Positions 43,364 to 53,856 of a stretch of DNA of 64,000 nucleotides are shown here, in pieces. The position numbers were made by a program, and so were the translations under genes. Within the stretch, counting starts at the first letter, position 1, and each line of letters starts with the position of its first letter. The notes under the pieces were generated by a model, which was given only the letters and a program-made list of their open reading frames with translations, had not been told where the DNA came from and did no database searches. Origin of the DNA: Mesostigma viride (lineage: Eukaryota > Streptophyta > Mesostigmatophyceae > Mesostigmatales > Mesostigmataceae); NCBI GenBank assembly GCA_009746045.1, contig RPFO01000253.1, positions 3,213,975 to 3,277,974 of the forward strand, given 5' to 3'.

Positions 43364-44449
43364 TTAAATGCCATGAGAAGCTTCTCCGAGGTCTCATGAA
43401 TCTACCGGCTGGTCGAAGTGCTTGACTATGACATTGTGGCTGCGCTTGTCGAGCTCGGCCTCCTCACAAAGGTCGAGTCCTTGTTGCTTGAGCTGTGCCG
43501 CGATGGTGGAGGTGGTGGAGGTGGTGTGCCGGTGCTTAATTAAGGAAGTCCGCCCAGGTCTGGGTGGAAGGCCGCATCGCTGGCCGGGCCAGCAGATGCC
43601 GGCTGGGCAGCGATGTCCTTCACCGCCTGGGCGGTGAGGCCTGCGGTGTCGACGTGTAGCAGACACTCAAGGGCTCGAGGGCGGTGGCGTGGAGGCGCTT
43701 GTCGATGTTGAGGAGCTGGGCCTTGATGTCGGCAGTGGTGGCGGAAATGGCAGCTAGTGGAGGTGAAGGCGACGGTGGTGGAAAGGTGAGGGAGCTCAGT
43801 AGCCAGCGTACCTCCCATTGCTGCCACATCGGCAGCAAGGGGGGTCACGTGCTGCTGGAAGGCTTCCGTACAGATGGAACGGAGTGTGGGTGCGGAGATG
43901 TATGGAGCCCAGATCTCGCCATCAGAGCGCATGAGAACGGAGTTGAGAATGGTGTGCTGGAGTTGTTGGGGGCGGGCGCACCCGAACAGAGCGCCTGGGT
44001 CAATTCACCATTTGCCGTCCGGGGTGATGAGGCGGTTGGTGCTGTCGAGATGGATGCACAGGTCGTAAAGCGAGGCGTAGTCCCCGAAGAAGCTAGAGGC
44101 AATGCATGGCAGTTGCCGGGGACATGTTGGTCCAGTCGTGATCGTCTACCTTGAAAGGTTGGGGCCGAAAGCGCGGTTCTGTTGGGCGCGACTCTGCTGG
44201 GCGACTGCGTTTATAGGATCAGGCGATGCCGAGGCCGCAGGAGCCGAGTGCACTACCAAAGCTTTAGTGGCCTGAGTCGCTGCCTGGCAGGCCGGGTGGA
44301 ACTATGCAGCCGGAGCTGCAGGCGAATTTTCTTGGCTCATCGCAGCGCCAGGCTGCGTTGCGTAGTCGAGCGTTTGCTCGTCATAATATTGCTTTTTAGT
44401 TTCGGAAAAATATATCAGCGTGGGCGTCTTAGAAAGACGAAGCGACGCT

Positions 44450-44553
44450 AGCAAAACGCTTACGCAGATCATCACGCAGTCCACAGTAAGAATCATTGTA
44501 CAGACCTTTGGCGAGAGCACACAGCCTTGCCACACACTGGAGCCTGGAGGCAT
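44450..44553 (-). pseudogene. Short LINE reverse transcriptase fragment
   Basis: Minus-strand SSVWQGCVLSPKVCTMILTV resembles RT motif B (GVWQGCVLSPYLF) of the LINE at 38679. It lies just upstream of the ORF1 start of the minus-strand LINE and is probably a relic of an older copy. Confidence 0.5.
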
Positions 44554-45562
44554 GGCGCTCCAACGTCAATTTCAATCACATGCACATCAAGCTTCCTACA
44601 CAAGACAGAGTTGCATGCTCCCGTTTTGATTGGTTATACTGTTTTTTACTTTGCTAGGCAACGGTAAAGTAAGGACATCATGTACAACATTAGTTGTCTC
44701 ATTTAATAGGCGCTCTTCATTGAACCTTATCATTTAACAATAATTGCCTCACTAAATTTAACATGGTAATCCACATGATTTTTCAAAACGTTTTTGGCAA
44801 ATTCATTTATACATGGCACTGCCACCTGGGCGACGCTTGCTCAATTTGTCAAGGCGGCCCTCAGTGCTTGCCATCCTCATTACTCATTTACTTACAGTCT
44901 GCCACACGTTCAACCAAGAAGCCAAGTTGTTGGAACCCAGTCGTTGGTCACTTATTGATTGCCTACGCTGATGTGGCAAAAAATGGCTTGCCCGCCAGCC
45001 AGTCTACCGTTTCCCTCACCTGCACTATGCTGACTAACATAGTTAGAACAAAAACGACACCAAACTGCCTGTGTGAGCAGGATGGTGGCGGGTAGTGTAC
45101 AAGTATACATATATACATCCCCGTTTATGGGGCTTCCAAAATAGGTCTCAAAATACCACCCTCCTATGGTCAACCCAGCCGGGGCCCGGTCTCAGGGAGC
45201 CGCGTTCAGGTGGCCACTTTTTCAAGCATGGCCAAGAAATTGTTCTGGTACAGGTATTTACATACAAAGCAGATGCGTACACCCCAAGGCCGTTATTTTG
45301 CCTTGGCATTTTAGAGTCGCCAGAAACTGGCTACTCGCAAGAAAAGTAGCTCCTGTTTCAGAACAGGACGCCTGGCATTCCGCCCAGAATGAAGGCCCTT
45401 GCGACGCCATGGTGTTGCACGGCTTGCCCGCTCTTTCGCACACTCGCACAACCAGGCAGGCCCGTGGCCATCAAAGGCGGGCCATAGCAGCTCGCATGAC
45501 AGCGACTCGCATCATCGTCGCGCTTCTGGAGGACAAAATGTGGATTAGACGCCAGGAAGACT
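44554..45562. other. Unassigned intergenic region
   Basis: AT-richer sequence without recognised genes, RNA genes or clear repeats. Confidence 0.4.
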
Positions 45563-45997
45563 TCATGCCCAAATGTGTGCAGGGGAATCGAGGTCAACTC
45601 CAGTAGTGCTCTTCAGCCACCGCACGACCTCCGGGTCAGTGCCATAGTATCCCGCCTGGGCAAGAAAACTGCGGACGTCTCGGTCCCACTGAGGCTCCAG
45701 CTTTGCGGGCATGGGCTCGCTAGACGCAAGTTGGCAGAGCTGGACGATGGTATCCAGAACTTTTTGGACATTCCGGACTCCTTCAAGGACGGCGGGGCTC
45801 TGCGATGGCTCAAACTCGCCAGAAAGCTCCACCCGCAGTTCGTCCAAACTATCGCGGGCCCGACCTAGCAAGGCACCGGCCTCGTGGGCAAGCCAAGAGA
45901 CATTGCCGCTCTGCCGAGAGCCTTGCCTGGCCAAGCAGTCAGTGGGCGCGGCAAGACCCTCGAGCTCGACGTCGGAAACTTTTGTATCAGACGGCAT
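45563..45997 (-). CDS. Small protein of unknown family, paralogue of the 47015 gene
   Basis: 144 aa from the ATG at 45997. The frame stays open upstream to 46489, but the region conserved with the neighbour starts after this ATG and the upstream part contains tandem repeats, so this start is preferred. The protein is acidic and mostly helical. A central heptad-like stretch (ARDSLDELRVELSGEFEPSQ through to VLDTIVQLCQL) is followed by a C-terminal motif, DPEVVRWLKSTTGVDL. No signal peptide, membrane span or known domain is seen. The divergent neighbour shares this layout and the WLKSTTG motif, so the two arose by inverted duplication. The shared pattern with substitutions suggests selection on protein sequence. 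Function unknown; introns further upstream cannot be excluded. Confidence 0.6.
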   Translation of the reverse strand: MPSDTKVSDVELEGLAAPTDCLARQGSRQSGNVSWLAHEAGALLGRARDSLDELRVELSGEFEPSQSPAVLEGVRNVQKVLDTIVQLCQLASSEPMPAKLEPQWDRDVRSFLAQAGYYGTDPEVVRWLKSTTGVDLDSPAHIWA

Positions 45998-47014
45998 GTC
46001 TAACCACCAGCCGAAAATGGCAATTTTGCAGACGTGGTGCTCACAGAGAATGGTCACAGAGACTGCACTCGGCAGCGCGCAAAGTGCACGTTCATCAGAT
46101 CTTACAGTGTGCGCAAGTCGCTGACAAAGGGCACTGGTCGTCGCGGTACAGTAAAGAAGCGGTCTTGTCCCCACCGCCCACTTGGACAGGACGTGCGGTA
46201 CAGTAAAGAAGCGGGTTTGTCCCCACCGCCCACTTGGACAGGACGTTTGAATAAAAATAACCGAGATCGCGAAGAGGGCCCGCTGAACTAAGTGGGCCTG
46301 CAGTACACAGTCAGCATTCGCAGGCCTGTGCGCATCCATGTCACCAATCCATTTGAAGATAAAGATATGTGGTGTACGGCTATGAAACGAATCAGATTTG
46401 AAGTCAGACTCGCTACATATTCGTATCTCCAAGGGCGTATGGTGCGCTATAAGCATGCAAAAAACCGTTTCGAAAACTGCTCTGCGCATTTTCTTCCACG
46501 CCTTTTGTCCAACCGCAAGCCTGAAATTGATTCACGACAATCTTTGCCGGCAAAACGTTACTGGAAGGATGGCGGACTCCGCGTCAAAAAGTGAGTGCTG
46601 ATTGGTCCTAGCCGTTGTGCAATCAGATCTGAAATCATCAGGTGACCATTCGCACGGCGTATTATGATTTGTGGGGATGTGCTAAGGACGGTGTCCACGC
46701 GGAGTTTCCCTTTTCAGCACCCTGACGTTGAATTTTTCTACGGTTTGGGCCTGGTTTGGGGCATTCCGACCAATGCGTGGAGGGGAAAAGATGCCGTGGA
46801 CTGTGGGGACGCCTGTCATTGCGCGGGGCGCTTCCGAGTGGAAGTTGACAAGGCTATCACGTCGATCGCAGATTCGCAGTCGACAAGCACAAATCCGAGC
46901 AAGCACTCACGTTTTCACCGTTCGCTCGCTTTGAGAGCAGTTTATCTAATCGAGAGAGGTTTCTGTTGCAAGCAGTGTTTTATCTGTTGTATACGAGGCA
47001 GGAGTCACGTGCAG
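45998..47014. promoter_or_regulatory. Shared divergent promoter region with 52 bp tandem repeat
   Basis: The ~1 kb between the two divergent paralogues would hold both promoters. A 52 bp unit (GCGGTACAGTAAAGAAGCGG through to GGACAGGACGT) is directly duplicated at 46143-46194 and 46195-46246. Each unit contains GTCC and GGAC half-sites. No TATA box could be assigned. Confidence 0.4.
46143..46246 (+). repeat. Two tandem 52 bp units
   Basis: The copies differ only at the GGTCTT/GGGTTT position and at the last bases. They lie about 150 bp upstream of the start of the minus-strand gene. Confidence 0.9.
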
Positions 47015-47416
47015 ATGATGGGCCCGTTTTCGGATATGGAGAGGCGCTCGTCCAACGCCGTGCAGAGCTGTGGCGATCACGAATCCACGACAAGAAAGGC
47101 GCGCGCCTCGCTGGATCAAGCCCGCAATGAACTCCACGAATTGGAGGAAGAATTCGCAGGGGGGTTCCAGCCAGAGCATAGCCAGGAGGTTGTCGAGCGC
47201 CTTCGGAACCTCCAACGGATGTTAAACTCGGTCACTGAGCTATGTGAAGCTGCTGCGACGCCACCAACCTACATAGTCACCAGCTCTGCCCCGCGACTGG
47301 AAAAGGAGTTGTCCAATTCCTTTGCCGTTCAAACAGGCCTGGACATCACTGACCCAGACATTGCCAGGTGGTTGAAGAGCACAACTGGGACGGATATCAG
47401 CTCTGCTTTTGCCTAG
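47015..47416 (+). CDS. Small protein of unknown family, paralogue of the 45563 gene
   Basis: 133 aa from the ATG at 47015 (a second Met follows directly). The frame is open back to 46664, but that part is Cys-rich and unlike the paralogue, so the later start is preferred. The central helical region (ARASLDQARNELHELEEEF; VVERLRNLQRMLNSVTELCE) and the C-terminal DPDIARWLKSTTGTDI align with the divergent gene at 45563-45997. It is predicted soluble, acidic and coiled-coil prone. No catalytic motif, localisation signal or known domain is recognised. It could be a lineage-specific family; a transposon-derived origin cannot be excluded, since TE remnants flank the pair at 44.5 and 48.8 kb. Confidence 0.6.
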   Translation: MMGPFSDMERRSSNAVQSCGDHESTTRKARASLDQARNELHELEEEFAGGFQPEHSQEVVERLRNLQRMLNSVTELCEAAATPPTYIVTSSAPRLEKELSNSFAVQTGLDITDPDIARWLKSTTGTDISSAFA

Positions 47417-48771
47417 GCGTCAATTCTCCTGTCCGCATTTCAGTGTGGGCGCAGTGGGGGAGGCTTACGTGTGGAAGCACTTTCATTGTTTCCTTGGCGA
47501 GCCTTGCTTCGTTTAAGCAAGTGGCTGCCATGGCCGCCTTGTCCCGGAGAGGCGAGATGTGATCGCAAACTGGCTGTTATGCCGATCTCATCAAACTTAG
47601 GGCCTCGGCGGCCATTATTTATTGCCTGTCGTCATCCAAGTTAAACATGCTGACGAAGGCTGGGACGTCCATCGTCCATCGTCCGCTGTCCTCATAACTT
47701 ATTCCTGACCCTGGGATAGTCTGAAGCCGCGGGTCCTCGGCAAAAGAGGACGTTTGTGTGCTTCTTCCTGACACCCATGCACAGAGCGACTGCGCAAGTG
47801 GACATGGCTGTGTGTTTCAGGCGGAATCCTGGACCTCAGGACCCTACTGTGGCCGGACCGCTGTGGATGGGTGTAATGGGTGAAATGCTCTGTATATGAG
47901 CTCTGGCCCTTGTACAGAGCTTGTCACCCCCATGTGTACCATGTAAATATGACCCAGGTACTCAAGAATGGGGGGTGCCCAAGCCAAGCTTTAATATGAC
48001 TGACTGCATGCGAGGCTTTTTCTACGGACATGGAACTATCTAATGTCGCTGCAGTATGATCACTCTAAAGGCACCCCTTGGGTAGCTAGAATGCGCTGCT
48101 GGGTTTATGATGACTCGGCCTTCTCCAGCTACAAACTGTAAACAGGCAGCGGTCAACGCTGCCAATCTGAGTCGATAACATCAAAATCTCTAAATTTTAT
48201 CATTAAATTGGTTTCTGTGGTTTTGCCGAGGATGTATGATTGTTGTTTGTATAAGTTAATGAAACCACGCTTTATTGTCATTATTGGTTCTTCAAATTAT
48301 ACCACAACACTCACTCTTTGGGACGTAAAGTTAGTTGCAAATTAAGGTGACGGTCCCGGTGCGAATTTTTGTGGCGCGGAAAAAACTCGCGTGACCCGTC
48401 CGTACCGTGAAAAAGTGGTGCATGGTGCGCGCACCCTACCGGAGCTGGCCGTGGCGTTGTGCTTTCAAACAGACTAGAAAAAGATAGTGCAGGCAATGCA
48501 GAGAAATTGTGCGAATCTGAAAGAAGCTGAGTTTATGATGTTACTTCATAGCGGAGTTCGTGCGTTCGCAGTCTCCCTGATTTTATTGATGACCATCGTC
48601 ATGGGGGTCCAATCTGAAATTTTCGTCGCGAGGAATAAACTAGAGGGCGGCGGTGATTGTCAGTTTTTATGCGCTTCAATTAGCTTTTTTTGTTGTGTTC
48701 ACCTTTTCTCGGACTTACGGACTTATTTTTTGCGAACTTACCTACCTCATGAATGCGAAATTCCCCAGCGT
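47417..48771. other. Unassigned intergenic region
   Basis: No confident gene. A 97-codon frame at 48487-48780 has a hydrophobic stretch (VRAFAVSLILLMTIVMGV) but runs into the LINE tail and is probably chance. Sequence at about 48414-48461 (GTGGTGCATGGTGCGCGCAC and following) resembles the interior of the hAT-like elements and may be an old relic. Confidence 0.4.
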
Positions 48772-50442
48772 ATTAATTAATTAATTGAGTAGGAACATAA
48801 CTCCGTTGGGAGTATATGCAGCACATATCCCAGAGAAGGGGCATACTACTATGGCTTTTAATACATTCTAAGCTACTTCCTGCAAGGGTGGGAATATAAA
48901 CGACACTTGCTCTAGGTGCACCAAGGGCACCTGCACCCCCCAGAGTCTCAAGCTCAACCCAACTAAGGGGAGCCTGTCATGCATGGGGGGCGAAGATCAT
49001 CATGGCTATACAAGAGCTAGAGCGTGGCATCTCAGCAGAGAGCAGCTCTCTGCATGGGCACAGCATAACTAGATAAAGCTAGGCATCTTGAGTGTGGCAC
49101 ATCATAGGCACAAATGTACATGGCTTAATAATGCTCGTGAATCAGCTGATATAGTGCCTGTAGGAGGCGTACATGTACATGGCCACGGTCTATCTATTCC
49201 ACACTACTACTGCTGTATTCCCCTAAGCTGGGGCGTCTGGAGTCGCTGGGGCCACGGGGGTCGCATGCCAGGGCTTGTGGCCGACGTAGATGGTCGCCCC
49301 CTTCCAGTACACCGGCTGCCCCGCCTTGGTCTGCCGGAGCTGGAGGTAGGTCGGCCATAGCTCCCGTCGCCGTTGTTGCTGCGCCAGGGTCAAGTCGTCG
49401 TCAAGGGTGAAGTGAGTCTTCTCGAGCCGCTTGCGGCGTCTGAGAAAAGAAATCTTGTCCGCCGGGTTCTTAAAGCTAGGTGATACGGAGCGGGGGCGCC
49501 CCTGCCTTACCCGCGCGCAGGAAAGGTGCATGGTGGGCGACCAGCTCGATCTCACCAGTAAGGCCCATGCGACCAAGAATTTCTCTCTCAAACGCGCGTG
49601 CAAGCTTCTCGGAATTCTCACCTTCCTCCTTGTCGAAGTGCTTGACGATGACGTTGAGGCTGCGCTTGGCGAGCTCGGCCTTCTCGCGGAGGTCGAGCGT
49701 CTGCTGCTGGAGCTGTGCTGCGACGGCGGAGGTGGTGGAGGTGGTGTGCTGCTTCAGCATGTCCGCCCAGGTCGGGATGGGAGGAGCATCGCCTGCCAGG
49801 CCAGCAGGGCCTGCAGGGGCTGGCTTGGCGGCAATGTACGTCCTTCACCGCTTGGGCGGTGAGGTCTGCGGTGTTTTGCGGGACCTCGATGGCGATGGCA
49901 TTGTCCTTGAGGCGCTGGTCGATGTCGCGGAGCTGGGCGGTGATGGAGGCGGTGGAGGCGGACGGGGGGGGGGGGGTGAAGGCGAGGAGGGTGGCGGTGG
50001 CGGTGGGGATGGTGGGGAGCTCAGCAGCCAGCGTGCGACCCACAGCTGCCACATCTGCAGCTAGGGGCATCACGTGCTGTGAGATGGCTTCGTGGAGGTG
50101 GAGAAGGAGGGTGGATTCGATCAAGGGGATGGGTTGCCAGAGTTCCGCCGAAGCACGCTGAAGGATGGAAAAGAGGGCGGCGAGCTGAAGGCGCGGTCGC
50201 GACCAGCCAGAAAGGTCAGGTGCGCGGTGCTGAAACTGGCCGTCAGACTGGCTGCGGAAGCAGTTATGGCGTTGGAGGCGCTCGCACAGGTCAAGAAGGG
50301 AGGCGTACAACCCATAAAACAGGAGCTCCAGTATGCGGATCTGTGTGGCCAGTCGAAATAGCGCCGGGTCTGTGGACGTCGAAGGTGGAAAATAACCCGT
50401 CAACGTAAAAGTCGTGCTCAGACCAGCTAGGTTCGGTTGCAT
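48772..50442 (-). mobile_element. ORF1-only LINE, minus strand
   Basis: The 3' end is at 48772 with a (TTAA)n tail and an ACTCC-CAAC-GGAGT hairpin (48800-48813, read on the minus strand). About 440 bp of non-coding 3' UTR separates it from the ORF1 stop at 49223, with no reverse transcriptase between. This is the same arrangement as the 24666-25699 element. The 5' boundary is not defined; the frame begins at about 50442. Confidence 0.75.
49223..50442 (-). pseudogene. L1-type ORF1, frameshifted
   Basis: Three overlapping minus-strand frames (50442-49618, 49760-49476, 49621-49223) join into one ORF1. The order is an N-terminal domain (LLFYGLYASLLDLCERLQRH), a Pro/Ser linker, a coiled coil (TSAVAAQLQQQTLDLREKAE), RRM-like NVIVKHFDKEEGENSEKLAR, and a C-terminal LDDDLTLAQQQRRRELWPTY motif. 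Two frame changes (near 49740 and 49600) break it. The product would be the RNA-binding chaperone of a LINE. Confidence 0.75.
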
Positions 50443-51257
50443 GGGCGGCTGCGTTCGGGCTCAGGCGAGGCTGAGGGCGAGGCATGAAGCCCGGGAGGGT
50501 GCGGGGCGACCACCAGTGCGCGACTAGTGTCACCACTGCCTGCCGGACCCGAACACCGCTGCCTGCCGGAATCCCGGTGCAGGTGCCGAAAATGGATCGA
50601 CGTCCCATTTTCGACACCTGCGCCACCGGGATTCCGGGAAGTGGGGCTTTTTGCCTTAGGGCATACGCTCGGGACTTAATAGAATTAGTACTATGGACCC
50701 GCTGGCGCTGCGCCACTTCTGTTGTGAGATCGGAAAATCTCACTAGCTGGCCCGCGCGAGGGCGCACTTCTAATTTCAACTCCTACATGCCTTCCATCTT
50801 TTACTGGGATTTTCGCGCCAATCCGGCCTTCGGCTGAGATTCCAGGATTGGGCGCGGCATGACCACTTCCAGTCATGACGGCTAACAGCCTTGTGTCATG
50901 CCTAAAGGTTATGTCACCCCGTCAACCTTGGTTAAATTACCGGACGGTTAATTTACGTGCCTATTCGAGTTCTTTTATGCCGGGCTAGGTCGTGCCCGAC
51001 CATGCCTTCTTTGCGCTTTCTGTAGAGCAGGCTATGGCTGTGCTGCGATACATGGCGGGGCCGCCACGACACTGAGCTTTTTGCCCCCCATCTGCCTGAC
51101 GGCACCGCCAGCGTAAACGACATCGCCGAAATGATCAATGAGCCCCAGCTCCGAGTCTCTGTTCAGTTTTGAGCCACGCTCAGGCCCCCAGCCTCCGAGC
51201 TCTTATATCCGCCAGCACCGATGAGCACCCCATGCACAAGGCACCGCCAGCACCCAT
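50443..51257. other. Unassigned region with a strong hairpin
   Basis: No gene recognised. The notable feature is a 72 bp near-perfect inverted repeat at 50566-50637 with arms of about 30 bases: CCGGAATCCCGGTG, CAGGTG and CGAAAATGG, against their complements with a 3-base bulge and a loop of about 8 bases. Confidence 0.6.
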
Positions 51258-51743
51258 TTGGCTTCCCCAGAAGCTGACTTGCGCCGGCTCAACCAGAGCG
51301 TCGCAGCCATGGCCGTACAGCTCGACACACTGTCGTCTACCTTGTGCAAGGATACCTCGCTAGCTCGGCCCTGCACAACACTGAGCCTGGCCGAGGTGAA
51401 GGCAGCCATCACCGAGGTGAAGACCCGCCCCCGCCCGCATGCAGCCCAATGGCCTCCCATGCAGTTATGCAGCAATGGCGAAGCAGGCTGACATCGCTAA
51501 CATGATGGCGGATGCTGCCCGGCGGGGGGCAGCGGCCCACAAGACAGCAATGGAAGATGACCACCGATCACGCAGTCGTTGTGGTACGTTTCTTCAGGGT
51601 GGGGTCCTACCAGGAGACGGACACCATGCTCGCCCATCGCCTGCACAAGGAACTCATCGTTGAGTTGCTTCACCTGGGCAATGAACTGCGAATTCACATT
51701 GAGTCGGCAGCATGGATGGTAGGCCAACCTGTCCCCATCCGGG
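51258..51743 (+). pseudogene. L1-type ORF1-like gene, 5' part (interrupted)
   Basis: Successive plus-strand frames give a coiled-coil segment (LNQSVAAMAVQLDTLSSTLC; LSLAEVKAAITEVKTRP) and, after frame changes, VVRFFRVGSYQETDTMLAHR with LHKELIVELLHLGNELRIHI. This is the RRM-like part of an ORF1 protein. It is interrupted after VGQPVPIR by hAT-like copy 2 and resumes at 53450. Confidence 0.6.
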
Positions 51744-53441
51744 CAGAGTGCAATCATACGCCGTATAATACGGTATAATACGGTATAATACGTAATACGC
51801 TGGCTTTGAGCGTATGATTTTTCATACGTAATACGTTTTAGCGCATAATGACGTATTATACCGTATTATACCGTATAATGCCGTGTTTTCCGCGTTTTTT
51901 TTACGTTTTGCGCGGCTAGGATGCCAGAACGACAGGGCAACGATTTGAAGCAACAGATTTCGTATCTCTACTAAGTACTGACCCGTCTGAACTTTCACAA
52001 TTCGACGCGATCTTATTTTGAAATTGTGGTGCACATTCGCTGATACTCATTTCCCCTCTCACCTCTTTGGTCCATAATTGGCTAATAAAATATACCCATT
52101 TCCCCGAAAAATTGTGGTGCACAGTGCGCGCACCGTGCGGAGGTGGCCATGGCGACGTGCGTTCCGTTAAAATATGGCTAATCCGGCGGGCGACAGGCGA
52201 AAAAATTAAGCCGATGGTTAAAAGTGATGTTCTATTATGATGTTTCATAGCAAGATCTGCACTATTTGCAAATTCGCTGCCTTTGTTGGTACAGATTTGC
52301 ACGGGGGTCTCATCCAACAATTTGGACGCGATGAATAATCTAGCATGTGTGCCTGCGACGGTAGAACTCGATATTCGTGGGTTATTTTGATGCAGCAAGA
52401 GCCGTTTAGTAACGGACACCATGAAAATAACCTAAGCATCTTCGATCTGCGGCCATTTCCTGTCATTTCTAAAATGATTTCGTTCAGGCCTGCGCGATCC
52501 GCGGTTAATCCATCCATGGCTGGCTGGCTTTTCTTGCGCGCCTGGGTAGGAAATAATGCCGGCCGTGGTACGTTGATTTGCCGCATGTCACCGCCCAGTC
52601 TGTTTGCGCTCTTAATGAACCTGGCATGAAACTTTTTGCGCCGTTTCTGGGTTTTTCTTGCTATTTTGTTCTCCACTTGTTGCAGTTGTGCTATCAGATT
52701 TTCCGCAGCTTTCAATGGTTTTCCTTACGCTGCGTATGCCATGCTTCCTAAAGCTACCCAGAATTGATCGGGCAGTTATCTGGCTTTGCTACGCTTCCTG
52801 TATGGAGGTTTTCACACGGTAGACATTCTATATTGCGTAGTCAAGGACCCTAGCTGCCTGGGAGCGGCATCACCGTTGCAAGGAGCTGGCGAGCTCATAG
52901 ACGCCTGTCATGCTCTTCAGCCTGCTGGAAAACAAGGTTGTTGTATGGAAGGTGAGAATATGTGAGTTACTTATTATCACATCCCCACCTGTTTAGCCAT
53001 GTTTAACATGTTGGCCCCTTGCTGGCCCACTGCACGGTCCCCTAGTTATTGCTGGCCTTTTTACCATATATAATTACTTGCATCAAAGTGAAGGCACCCA
53101 AGTAAACATAACCAATATAAAGCCACATATATACAGTTATACACATACACACAATTATGCATGCGCACGTTTACATTCTCAGTATTACATGCAATATATC
53201 GATCGTGTCCACAATATCCACCGTATAGAGTATAGCCGAGGGTAGGGCAACCTTGGATTATGTCCAAAACAGTGTTTAAAACATGTGGATTGATGGTGGG
53301 TGTCTTAAAATGTGTAAAATCAGAGTATTCTGAGTGTGTCCGTACGAAAACGTATAATACCGTATTATACCGTATTATACCGTATTATACATTATACTCC
53401 ACCGTGACCGTATAACGCGTATAACGTACGATTGCACTCTG
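51744..53441. mobile_element. hAT-like DNA transposon, copy 2
   Basis: 1698 bp with the same ends as copy 1 (CAGAGTGCAATCATACG and CGTACGATTGCACTCTG) and its own 8 bp duplication CATCCGGG (51736-51743 and 53442-53449). It is nearly identical to copy 1 over shared parts. About 93 bp present here at 52025-52125, bounded by repeated ATTGTGGTGCACA, is missing from copy 1, which fits a deletion between the short repeats. Confidence 0.92.
52245..52715 (-). CDS. Unknown protein inside hAT-like copy 2
   Basis: 156 aa, the counterpart of the frame at 26581-27051. A second overlapping minus-strand frame (51916-52422) is also shared in part. No transposase motif (for example a hAT C-terminal dimerisation region) is seen. 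Confidence 0.3.
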   Translation of the reverse strand: MKAAENLIAQLQQVENKIARKTQKRRKKFHARFIKSANRLGGDMRQINVPRPALFPTQARKKSQPAMDGLTADRAGLNEIILEMTGNGRRSKMLRLFSWCPLLNGSCCIKITHEYRVLPSQAHMLDYSSRPNCWMRPPCKSVPTKAANLQIVQILL

Positions 53442-53449
53442 CATCCGGG

Positions 53450-53856
53450 TGACCTTCACGAGTGTTGCCTGCAAGGTGAAAGTCCTGCAGCGGGCCCGCA
53501 AGCTTCTGGGCGGCCGGGAAAGGCAAAACCAGCATGACGACTACCTGCTCTCTCCTGCACAGCTCGTAATCAAGAATGGCCTGCTGGCAACCGAGGCTGC
53601 GGTTCAGGCCAAGGCACGAGGAGTTCGCACCTACGTCCGCCTTGTCAACGACATGCACGTACCCCGTTCTTTTCATAATAACGGGCAGCCGGCACGGACG
53701 TGCAAGCTCCCAACAAGCGGTACAAGCCACGTCCCAAGCGTGCCCCTGCTGCATCGCGATCGTCGTCAACGCACGTCCCTGGCATGGAGGGCGCCCGGTA
53801 AGGGCACACCCTTGCGACCTCGCGGTACAATAGGCTTTGGGCACAGCCTTTATTAA
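53450..53856 (+). pseudogene. L1-type ORF1-like gene, 3' part
   Basis: Continues from 51743 in frame once the hAT-like element and one target copy are ignored: VTFTSVACKVKVLQRARKLL and a C-terminal SPAQLVIKNGLLATEAAVQA, as in ORF1 C-terminal domains. A further in-frame-looking stretch at 53941-54087 (LDRLLARLERDEAQS) may be its end. Non-functional because of the insertion and frame changes. Confidence 0.6.

Larger units (their letters stand above)
40561..44341 (-). pseudogene. ORF1-only LINE remnant carrying two insertions
   Basis: Minus-strand sequence homologous to the ORF1-only LINE at 48772-50442. The likely ORF1 start is near 44341 (MSQENSPAAPAA). N-terminal and coiled-coil parts lie at 43394-44300 (LAADVAAMGGTLATELPH; SHNVIVKHFDQ) and the C-terminal part at 41238-41617 (AIWPTYLQLRQSAGGKPVY). 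The stop is at about 41238, followed by 3' UTR to 40561. It is interrupted by piggyBac-like copy B (41624-43363) inside ORF1 and by a LINE fragment (40642-41222) in the 3' UTR, and it contains several frameshifts. Confidence 0.75.

Noticed and set aside
45998-46489. Upstream extension of the small minus-strand gene to 308 aa
   Set aside because: The extra part crosses the 52 bp tandem repeat and has no counterpart in the paralogue.
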